Source: Halichondria panicea
Taxonomy: Eukaryota; Porifera; Demospongiae; Suberitida; Halichondriidae
Direction of reading: 5' to 3'
Assembly: GCF_963675165.1 (NCBI RefSeq)
Contig: NC_087377.1
Coordinates: forward strand, 15,558,198-15,622,197
Length of the DNA stretch: 64,000 bases
Under the pieces are notes generated by a model. It was not told the origin of the DNA, searched no databases, and saw nothing but the letters and a program-made list of their open reading frames with translations. Numbering within the stretch: the first letter of the stretch is position 1; the number at the start of each line of letters is the position of its first letter. The position numbers and the translations under genes were made by a program. Shown here in pieces: positions 55,133 to 64,000 of this stretch.

Positions 55133-55737
55133 GTAAGCAGTTTTTGTGAGACGAAAGTGCTGACATTAATTAATCTTCTGTTTTCTAGGGGAAGGCGTGG
55201 GTGTTTTTTCAGAATCAGGCTTGTTTTCAGAGCTATCTTTTAGCTGCCATAACTTGAATTCCGTGGATACAATTTCAATGATTTTCTGATTTTCTGAAAG
55301 CTTAGAAAGAGACCTTTCAAATGGTGTCATCAAAGTTTATATTTGAGAGATAATAAAGTATTTGCCAATTTGGCCATAACATGAATAAAATAAATAGCCC
55401 ATGGGGTCCAAGGCGGAAAATTACAAATTAGGGCCCCAACAAAATTTTGGATCGAAACACATCATTTGAAAGGTCTCTTTAATTCTAAGCTTTCAGAAAT
55501 CATAACATTTTTGACATTGGATCAACGGTATTAAAGTTAATGGCTGTTGAAAAATCAGGTTTGTTTTTAGAGATATCTTTTAGAGGCCATAACTTGTGTT
55601 AGGAACGTCCTATTTAAAAAACTCAAAGACACATTCTGTAGCTCTGAGAAAGCACTATTGTATACAATTAAAGTGTCTTAAAACCGCTAATTGCTCGCAG
55701 TGCCAAAGCTCACTAATTTGTGTGTCCTATGCTGTAG

Positions 55738-56334
55738 ATGTGGGAACACGGAACCATCGTCGGTTGTGTGCAGTGTATTATAGTCGTACCCCCGGGTTTG
55801 AAGTGTCCATGGACTACTGGATCGTGTCATGCAGCTGCTGGAGGTGTCCTTCACCAAAGATGGCAGTGGATACTTCCTCAAGGCAGCTAAAGGTGAGGAT
55901 TGCATAAGCACAGCTGTGTATGTGTGTTAGGGACTTGTGAAGGAACTACATATGCATTCAGTCCAGTTTGTTGGGAATTAGTGGCCGTGAGGTTTTTGAA
56001 GTGTATGTGTTGAATCCACTGGAAGATTATTTTGTCATAAAATTTATTCCTACAACTACACTTGCTCACTGCCCACACTTCTGCACTGCTTGTGTTTACC
56101 GCCCCCTCCCCTGCACACACACTCCACAGACTCTACCTAGTTCCCGGGCCGTTGTGCAGAGGTGTGTGTACGTGGGAAGGTGATTGGGAAACTGGGCATG
56201 CTCCATCCTGGTGTGTCTGTTGTGCAGCTCTAGTGTGTGTGAGACTGGGAGGTGTGTCTGTTGCAGCTGTTCTCACAGCCTCCTCCAACCAGTACCTGCC
56301 CTCCGTAGTCTCCAGGGAGAACCTATCTCCTCAG
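55738..56334 (+). pseudogene. Unassigned exons, block 3
   Basis: Copies of the block 1 exons: 55738-55892 and 56228-56334 with intact borders, plus the piece after ccacag at about 56,125. A few substitutions (GGATCG for GGACCG; TCTGTTGCAG for TCTGGTGCAG). Inverted-repeat arms at 55,210-55,590 and 56,580-56,710. Confidence 0.35.
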
Positions 56335-57014
56335 GTTAGTGTGTGTTCATCATGACCTCCTTGACAGTATGTACCCAGGTGTGTGTTTAGGGTCAATACT
56401 GCAAGGTCATGTACTGTACATAATTATGTCATGTACATATAATTATAGCCTGGATCCCAGGGTAGGCCGGTGAACGAGGCTAGTACATATAATCCTTTTG
56501 TTTGTAGTTAGGGTGCTTTAGTAACCATTAAAGATCTAACATACTCTTCTTGAGGGGAGGGGTAGTTAAACACATTATTTTTTACAGCCATAACTTTATT
56601 ACCGTTGATCCAATGTCAAAATTTATATTATTTGCTTAAAGCTTAGAAACAGACTTTCAAATAATGTGCTTCAATCCAAAATTTCTTTTGTGTAATTTTT
56701 CGGCCTTGGACCATCAGCTATTATCCTTGGTTGTGTCCAAATTAGTTTTGTAGCTCAAAATAATATGAACTTTGATGGCGACGTTTGAAAGGTATATCTT
56801 ATATACCATTCGATTCCTTGTTAAAAACCGCTTCTATCTATATATGCTGTAGAGCTGGTAAGCTCCACATTTTGTGATCTTGTGTGTGGGCATTGGGTGC
56901 ATGATGTGAGATCAATTTCAACATAGTATGGAGTGTTGTTAACATGGAGGGTGACATTGTATGAGTGTAATAACGTGCGACCCCCTCCCCCCCCACACAC
57001 ACCTTTAGGCCTAC

Positions 57015-57365
57015 TATGCTGCTCACTTTAACTGACTCTTACGATTATTCTAGTATTCATAATGTAAGTACGTACATATTGTATACCAGTACATGTGTTG
57101 TGTGTGGTGTCCCTTTTGAGCCATTTTGCATTTAGCCAGTATAAAAATTATAGCTACTGTTATTATGTGATTTTCTCACCCCTTACTTCCTAAGCCCTCA
57201 AACTTCCACTCAGTATGACTATGACCATGTGACTCTTTAACCCCCTCAGTTCCCGAGCCAGCCCCACCCCTCACTGTCTGACTCAGAAGAGGAGATAGAC
57301 TTTGTATTCTGGGAGAAGGCGTCCACCCTATACCCTCGGACAAGACCCCAACCAAGGACCTGAAC
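57015..57365 (+). pseudogene. Rearranged JIP-like / acidic exon segment, block 3
   Basis: LTDSYDYSSIHN ends at about 57,063 before gtaagt, then the sequence switches at ggtgtccctttt to the arrangement seen at 14,660. The coiled-coil and Lys-rich exons are missing. An acidic exon copy follows (57250 onward) with a 4-nt insertion (gagccagcccc) and its stop codon changed to CGA. The event is a deletion or a conversion from the 14-kb copy. Confidence 0.45.
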
Positions 57366-58005
57366 TTGTTACGAGACTGTAATTTGTCTGTTTTTGTAGT
57401 CATTCCGGCTAAAAAAATTAAATATGTACGTATAACGTACCACCAAGGGCATATAAAAGAAGAGAGGGCATGCAACTCCACTATCACGTAGCTAGCAGAG
57501 TTCAAACGTGGGCGGAGGAATGTGTGCATTTGCATGAAGTGCTAAAAATAGTTGTGTCACGTCAGTTAGTGTGTAGAGTTGTAGTGAAGCTTTTCTTATT
57601 CTAGTCACTCTATAGAGATTATTATAGAATACAGTCAGGTTAATTAATGGACTCCATAGCGGACCTATGCCACCTCTAGAGTACAGCTATACTGTTTCAC
57701 TGTATATCTTGAAGTAAGATTATAATCTAGTGCAATAAGATACTATTAGTGTTATGATTCTACTAAAACTCGTTCTCAAAAGTTTCAGCCTATAGCCTAG
57801 TTTTATTTTATTGCTCCCGTTACTTACTACTTAGCCAGATCATATATACTATTGTATAACACTCCTCTGGTTTCTATAGATCTTTATTATTTATGTCAAC
57901 AGCCGAGGGTAGCACTTCAGTGCTCTAGTTCTAATTGTAGATTGACTGATCGATTTGTCTTCTGTATTATTGATTTTTCTACCCCTCATCCTTTCCGACC
58001 CCCAG

Positions 58006-58429
58006 TTATGCGGCCATTTTTCAGCCCGGCCAAGTGTTGAGGAGACAAGAAGAGGCACTGAGAATGGAGGTAGAGGTACAGAGTACATTAGCTGGAAAAT
58101 GCATTTGTGTCATACTTTGTAGAGTCCCTTAAAGTCATTCAAGGTCAGCTATAGTGTGTCCTATTTGAAGGTGTGCAATGTACAATCATTACGACCTCCC
58201 CCCCCACAAACACACACCTTTAGGCCTACTATGCTGCTAAAAAAGAGAGGGGCCTCACGTAAACTGGCCACTCAGTGTGACTATGATCATGTGACTCTTT
58301 AACCCCTCAGTTCCCGAGCCCCACCCCTCACTGTCTGACTCGGAAGAGGAGATAGACTTTGTATTCTGGGAGAAGGCGTCCACCCTACCCTCGGACAAGA
58401 CACCAACCAAGGACCTGAACTTGTTATGA
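58006..58429 (+). CDS. 3' exons of plus-strand gene, block 3
   Basis: Exon 58006-58075 (FQPGQVLRRQEEALR) and terminal acidic exon 58311-58429 (SLSDSEEEIDFVFWEK, stop TGA 58427). Both are intact, but the block's earlier exons are broken, so a full product is unlikely. Confidence 0.4.
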
Positions 58430-58482
58430 GACTGTTACATATTATTTTGTCTGTTTTTATACTATTTTCTGGGAATGTAATT

Positions 58483-59160
58483 ATCAGTAGGTTTTACATA
58501 GGATTGGCAGTGGGTTTGCCCGTGTTTAGCAATTATTTTGACTCATGTTCAAACTGTTCTATCTCTGCAGGGAAAGGCCACATCAAGGAACTGGCTAGAC
58601 AGATAGTTTATTTAGCCTTTTCTCTCTTTGTATCTCTTATTTCATAATCCATGAATGTTTTAAATGTATGAATATTGTCATTTTAAAAATTGCACTATTT
58701 CGACGTTTCACCGCTCGTTGTCTGACTGAGTAAGTAAGTAAGTAAGTTTCTTGCCCAGCATTTACTCCAAGTACAGCCATCTCCAGGATATTCTGCACAG
58801 GGTTTCCAAACGACTACAACCTGGATTACAAAGCGCTTCTTCAGATTTGCGATTGCTTCCATGAGGCAGATGACCTCTCAGTCTCTATTTCTCTTACCTA
58901 GACAGTTCTGCCATCTTTAATGACTCAGCAATTGTGTTGTGACCAAAATAGATAGGCGTGGCTAAGAAACCGTGCACCTAAAATCAGCTTTTCCAGAGCC
59001 TGAGGTGTTGCTTTTCTTCACAGTGTTCAGCTTTAGCTCCCTTTCTCTGACAAGCATGCTATATGCACTGGCTATATATCATGCTCTTAAAATGGCTGTC
59101 ATTTAATACTGATTCACAAATTCAACATATCAAGCAATATTACTCATTACTATATAATTA
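58483..59160. other. Unique insertion 3' of block 3
   Basis: In other units the sequence ggcaatgtaattatgtatgtaccacttcatg is continuous; here about 1.7 kb separates its halves (58,480 to about 60,218). This first part has a GTAA tetranucleotide run (58,731-58,746) and no supported gene. The rest is the CAGGGGCG element and a foldback. Confidence 0.4.
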
Positions 59161-59165
59161 TTAGT

Positions 59166-59563
59166 CAGGGGCGTAGGGAGGGGGAGGGCTTTGGGGGCTG
59201 GAGCCCCCCCTTTCTCTGCAAAAACTACACTAAGAGCTCCACCTTCTCTGATGAGTCTTCAGCCTGGGAATTACTGGTATAGATTAGTGGCAGACAAACA
59301 GCATGTCCAAGAGCTAGCTATACTATACTAGTAACTTTGATTCTTTAGTGCAACAGAACTAAGCTAGCTAGCTACGGCTAGCTAGCTAGCTTTAGCAGTA
59401 TTATTAATTGAAGCAAGGTGTGGCTATTTCTTGCACATGCGCAATGAGTCATTAATTAGGGGGTGTGGCTCCTGGTCACCGGAATTTTCGGCGCTCTGCG
59501 CCAAGTAGTTTCTGGCGCGAACAGCTCAGCCCCCCCTTCCTCAAATTCCTGCCTACGCCCCTG
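59166..59563. mobile_element. CAGGGGCG element, copy 2
   Basis: 398 bp with ends CAGGGGCGTAGG and CCTACGCCCCTG, flanked by TTAGT (59161-59165, 59564-59568). Internally it has TTTTCGGCGCTCTGCGC (59,485-59,501), the counterpart of the motif in copy 1. Same family as 49867-50461 with 5-bp target duplications. Confidence 0.75.
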
Positions 59564-59672
59564 TTAGTCCAGAGATATTCCAGAAGATATCTGATTAGTC
59601 CTGTCTTCTCTTCTTGAACTTCTGTACTGCCTCTTGACGTTCCACTTGTACTGAAAAAGAAAGGGAATCTGA

Positions 59673-60215
59673 CTAGAAAAACATTCGCAATGTGAAAAAT
59701 TGCTAGGATTGGCCAGGGGAACCACAAAAAAGCGTGGAAACAAGAAATCCGACGAGAGCATAACTCCAATCCGTTACAACGTCATGAACATGTACAATAC
59801 ATAGTATATAGACTGTGTTCCAGATCCATCTACCAGCTTCCATCCACCACATCAATCATTCCATGCAGGTCACCAGTACGGTCCGTGCATGTTACTACGC
59901 ATGCCTATGACTGTGTGTACCTGTGCTCAACACTGCATGTATTAGGAACATCAATTCACCACAAATCATCATGATTATATGCCCGCACATTCCAAAATGG
60001 ATGTATAATAAAAGGATTGGTCGGTCATCACCCCACCAGTAAAAATTGTGTATTTATATTATATTGGCCGGGAAAACATGGAAAACTACCAGTACATGTG
60101 ATTGACGTTGTAACGGATTGGAGTTATGCTCTCGTCGGATTTCTTGTTTCCACGCTTTTTTGTGGTTCCCCTGGCCAATCCTAGCAATTTTTCACATTGC
60201 AAATGTTTTTCTAGT
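59673..60215. mobile_element. Foldback element with 124-bp arms
   Basis: 59673-59795 and 60092-60215 are inverted repeats with few mismatches (ctagaaaaacatt...ggattgg...gtaacg). The loop is about 300 bases. Transcribed, it would form a long hairpin. Its arms explain the mirrored open frames seen on both strands here. Confidence 0.7.
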
Positions 60216-60331
60216 ATGTATATACCACTTCATGTCATCATAATAACTATAATTATATGCGATAAAATTCTGTTGCAACTCAACATGATAAAAAGAATAT
60301 CAATAAACTCATCGCACAATTAACAAAATAA

Positions 60332-63001
60332 CTAATTAGCACTTATAGAGAAGAAATCAACAGTTTGAATAAACATAAATTTTGACCATCCTCCGGCTAC
60401 AATGACCTCTCCACTAGGAAGTACTGAGCATGTGCAGAAGTATCGTGCAGTAGGCAGGTCTCCCACTTTCACCCACCTCCTGGTGTCAGGCTGGTAGAGG
60501 TGGATCGATAAATTTGGGTTGTCTCTGTCGTCCCGTCCACCAATGGCTAATAGTGACCTCCCAATACTGAGAGGAGCTGACAACACGAGTGGTACTTCCT
60601 GTAAGGTCTGCCAGACAGTGGGTGTGTCCAGGTTGGAAAGGGCCTTTGCAACGAGTTCATCGAGGTCGACGTGATGCACTGTCTTGGTTGCCCCAGTGTG
60701 ATCGTACCCTCCCATTAGGTAGAGGATGTTTCCTATGAGAGTCGATTTCAGTATTGATTGTGGGTTAGGTAGTGACTGAGCAATGTACCATCTTCTTGAT
60801 GCCACGTCCAACACCTCCACAGAGGAGGAGGCACGTCTTTTCTCATCATGCCCACCAGCTACAATGATGTGGTTGTTGAAGGAGACAGCTGTTGAGGAAT
60901 CACGAGCAATGTTCATTGGTAGGTACGGGTAAGTCCATTCCCCTGACTCAAACACTGCAAGCTGATTGGTGCGTTTGTTATTTCTTGGATCACTTCCTCC
61001 CACCAGCACTAGTCGATTAGCGAGTGATGTCATAGCGAAGTACTTGGCAGTGTACTCTGGTAGTTTGGTCCATTGATCTTGCTCCAGCTTCATCACTGTA
61101 CAGCTATTACAATCATTGTGTGCATCACCTCCACCAACATACACTGCGTCACCGATAACAACACTCTGTACCGTGGTACCCATCTGGATTGGCATGTCTT
61201 TTCCTCTTCTCCATTTCAGAGTGAGTGGAGGTCTCAACTCTCTGGGAGGGGGACCCTGAATAATGAATGAGTGTAATTAGGATAGTGTCTACTAACAAGC
61301 GAGTGTTACTTGTAGCAATAATTGCATGCACACTAAATCACTTTCTCTAGTTAGCTTAAGAGGCCACGCCCACCAGTCTAATAGTAAGAGATCAAAGCTT
61401 CTACTATATAGCTCTGCAATAATATGTACAGGGGAACGTTGGTGGAAATTTTTCACAGACGTGAATATCATAATGAAAATTCTACAATAGAACGAGAACA
61501 AGCAACAATTTCCGCTAAAGGAAGTACATAATTATAGGCACACTCAAACGGATGTGTAGTTACGGCTTAACACATGAGACAGCATCCATGCATGTTAAGG
61601 TACAATACTATTGTTGCTGTGGGAATCTCATTATCACACTACATGTACGCACCTTCTTGACTGGTTGAGTGTCCTTTGACTCCTTCTTTGTTGCCTCCAC
61701 TGAACCAGAACCTCTCGTCAAGTAAACATCTAGAAAATCGATACCAACATTAATAAAGACGAGTGTGATTTTTTTCGTTAGGGTTATAGTTATAGGGTTA
61801 GCGGAATTGTATTATAATAACTCACAGATGTCCCTGGCAGATGGTCTCCTCCTCATGTCTTCCTGCAAACAACTGTCGATAAGCTTCCTCAACGTGTGTG
61901 TGTGAGGGATCTGGGCAACATGGAATGATCGATCCTTGGCTGATTTGATCGTCTCCAGCTTGCATACAATCTGCGTCACAATCACCCCATAGGAAAACAC
62001 ATCCAGGCTGCTATCGTACTTCTCCTCTTCCAATCGAATAGCCTCGAGAGGTAGATACCCCATACGGTGACCAATGGCTGTGAGGGTGTGGCTAAGCTTG
62101 GAGGAATCATATAGCCGTGACATGCCAAAATCGGAAATCTTTGCGACAGGCAATGGTCGTGTAAGTTTCAATAAGACGTTGTCGCCACAGAGGTCACGGT
62201 GGATAATCTGCTTGCTGTGAATGTAGGCCAGACCACAAGCCATGTCTTTGGAGAGGCTAATTTCACATTCGCTAGTGAGGGACTCTTCATCAAGGCCAGA
62301 GAAATAGGATCTCAGATTGCAATCCATCAGCTCAACAACGAGGATTGTACTCCCTGATTTGGGGTGCTTGGCAGTCGACAATAACTGAACAACATTTGGG
62401 TGCTGGAACGACTTGAGAAAATCACTCTCACGATCAATTGCATCGCTAGCTTCTTCGTTTTTGCCGACTGAAATACTTGCCTGCATCTCCATAGCATCAT
62501 GAAGCAGCACTTTGACTGCACATATCTCGCCCCTGTAGCTGCCTTTGAAGACTGCTCCAAATGCACCTTTACCGAGACGCTCGTCTAGGAAAACAGTTAA
62601 ATCATCGTTGATCTTCTGGCGATCTTGGTCAACTGTAGAATATTGTGTGGGGTAAAATATTATGACAAATTGGTGCTTACCCTGTAATTTAGGGTTGTTT
62701 GGACCAGTAGACTGTAGATGATCTCTTTCGATGGTCTGGGCTATGTGAACTTCACTCACAATGGGACTTGACAAAGCCTCCACCATCTCTTTCCAGCTCT
62801 TCCCTCCTTCATTAAGCCATTTAATCAAACCCTCATGATAGCAGTCATCAGGATTGTTGCTCCATTCTTTCCCGATGCTGTGGATTGTAGCTGAGGGTAC
62901 GTCAAGAATAAGCAAGATGTTTCGTCACTTAATTCGAGCATCAAACGTGACGAGATACAATCTCTTTAGATCTGCTATTGTGAGATAGTCAGACATCTTC
63001 C
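60332..63001 (-). pseudogene. Gene G: Death / kinase / Kelch gene with nonsense mutation and lost coiled-coil exon
   Basis: Exons: about 63001-62681 (Met 62996-62994), 62632-61826 (kinase), 61729-61653 (linker) and 61255-60332 (Kelch, stop 60332). In the Death exon TGG (Trp of IKWRNI) is TGA at 62927-62925. The coiled-coil exon is deleted: sequence runs from gcaataat to gtacagggg at about 61,424. Linker to Kelch stays in phase 0, so skipping is harmless to the frame. Kinase (HRDLCGDN, DFG) and six Kelch blades are otherwise intact; reinitiation downstream at 62915 (MLILDVP) could give a protein lacking the start of the Death domain. Intron 1 is the 48-nt type. Confidence 0.8.
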
Positions 63002-63104
63002 CTGTAGAATAATTAATTATGGTTATCAGAATTATTAATATTTGGTGTGTGCAAACTAAATCATGTACATACAGTAAAAACAGTACTGTCTGCACTTACT
63101 GATA

Positions 63105-63346
63105 ATAATCCAGTGCTAGTAGTGCAGTCAGTGCAGTATCTTCCACTCACAGTGCAGTGTAACAGTTTAGTTTGACATTTGTACAATTACAAGACAAGCC
63201 ATTTTTCCTCTGCAGAGTAAACAATATCTTGTCACGTGATAAACCACATGGATTCAGTCAGTAAAAAACATCGGCCGTAATCGGATCGCTGGCTATACCT
63301 TAAAGCTCTGAGCAAGTGTTTGTCTGTATTGGTGGAGGCTGAAGAC
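63105..63346. promoter_or_regulatory. Divergent promoter of gene G / leader exon
   Basis: CACGTG at 63233-63238, and the same aaaaaacatcggccg insertion as unit F (about 63,262-63,301). gaggctacag is shortened near 63,112 relative to other units. Confidence 0.5.
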
Positions 63347-63393
63347 ATGAGTCCATGGACAGGGACTACTGAGGAACCTTCATCAAGAACAAG
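63347..63393 (+). CDS. Leader exon, unit of gene G
   Basis: MSPWTGTTEEPSSRTR with donor AG|gtacat. It is followed by a broken bHLH copy. Confidence 0.4.
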
Positions 63394-63628
63394 GTACATG
63401 TTAATATTAACGTGTAGTTAACTTTGGCCTTGTGCACGATACCGTACCCAGGTAACACACACACACAGTTCGAAGTAACATATAAAAGCTAGCACTTAAA
63501 AACAAGGTCTCCTAGGACGTTTCGTTTTCGTTCGCTTTCGTATTGGTTAGAATTTGCATGATGGTAACTACCTCCCAAATAACGAACACACACACTCACA
63601 CACTTGTTGTTCCCGCCCACTCACGCAG

Positions 63629-63941
63629 GAGATCCACACGCTCACTAGCGATGATGGTTTGCCCTCTGACATGACCTCTGAGGATGGCTCCACCCTCAAC
63701 GCTATAGGCCACGCCCTCATCCAGATGCAGCAAGGTGGACAGACCACCCCCTCATCTCAGTTCCTCATCACTAGGAGCACCTCTTCTGGTTCAGAGTCTG
63801 GCCAAAATGTTCATATGCTTGCAAAACATTCTAGTAATACGGTAACTGTGAGGAGTGTTGTTATTATGGTGGTTGGTTTGCAGGTCTGGGGATATGGCCG
63901 CCACAACAGGGAAGCTCAGAGGAAGGCTACACACAATGAAG
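63629..63941 (+). pseudogene. USF-like relic copy 4 (exon 3 deleted, frameshift)
   Basis: Exon 2 starts at 63629, but at its end (GGCCAAAATG) the sequence jumps into what is intron 3 in the 22-24 kb copy (ttcatatgcttgcaaaac), removing the donor, exon 3 and both introns' parts. Exon 4 (63884-63941) has two extra bases (GCCGCCACAACAGGG for GCCGCCAATAGGG). The copy continues past the window end. Confidence 0.7.
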
Positions 63942-64000
63942 GTGCTGCAAATTCAATACTGAAAGTTAGTGTACAACAGATGTACATGTACGTACGTGGT

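Noticed and set aside
59476-59769. 97-codon minus-strand ORF
   Set aside because: It spans the end of a transposon and the arm of a foldback element; the arm produces mirrored frames on both strands.
1-64000. tRNA, rRNA, bacterial operon or ribosome-binding signals
   Set aside because: None seen; the spliced gene structures show a eukaryotic nuclear locus, so prokaryotic features were not called.

Overview
The window is eukaryotic DNA with split genes, GT-AG introns (some only 48 nt), AT-rich spacers and many small inverted-repeat transposons. The gene content (Death-domain/kinase/Kelch fusions in a tandem array) and the compact introns suggest a demosponge such as Amphimedon. That is an inference from gene families and style; no sequence search was run.

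Minus strand. Seven related genes (A to G) lie near 0-2.0, 9.3-12.4, 15.3-18.1, 29.7-32.6, 39.6-43.2, 43.6-46.5 and 60.3-63.0 kb. The standard order is: 5' UTR exon, Death-like exon, an 807-nt kinase exon, a 77-nt linker exon, a 75-nt coiled-coil exon and one terminal exon encoding a six-blade Kelch propeller. A is cut by the window edge. B has a 90-codon insertion in the linker. C has a duplicated coiled-coil exon. D has lost a splice donor. E has five 28-residue tandem repeats in place of the propeller and a helicase-bearing insertion. F is a Death-exon mosaic. G has a stop codon in the Death exon and lacks the coiled-coil exon. The paralogues are almost identical except at a few Kelch codons just after each Gly-Gly and just before each following strand. 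These are the ligand-contact positions of KEAP1-type propellers. This is the most interesting signal in the window: an array that looks like diversified intracellular recognition receptors (Death adaptor, kinase and variable propeller).

Plus strand. Divergent from most of the minus genes is a short leader exon (Met-Ser-Pro-Trp...), followed by different 3' material each time. At 22.6-24.9 kb there is a nearly complete USF-type bHLH transcription factor gene. Broken copies lie at 33.5, 47.2 and 63.6 kb. In three large blocks (3.2-9.1, 34.5-39.4 and 53.4-58.4 kb) there is a chain of exon fragments: a kinase C-lobe, a NUP210-like first exon, ABCF3-like exons, unassigned exons, a JIP3/SPAG9-like coiled-coil exon and a common acidic terminal exon. 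A fourth partial set lies at 26.2-29.2 kb. Most carry stops or frameshifts, so these look like duplicated gene fragments in different stages of decay.

Mobile DNA. Two TA-flanked elements, one with a 7-bp and one with an 11-bp flanking repeat, are packed into the promoter of gene C (18.27-22.44 kb). Another 1.7-kb TIR element is at 49.1-50.8 kb with a second element nested in it. A related CAGGGGCG element is at 59.2 kb and a foldback element at 59.7-60.2 kb. Two dispersed repeat families occur in several copies and often sit exactly at the junctions where the duplicated units change content. CACGTG E-boxes, the USF target, occur in the shared divergent promoters and again inside the promoter transposons.
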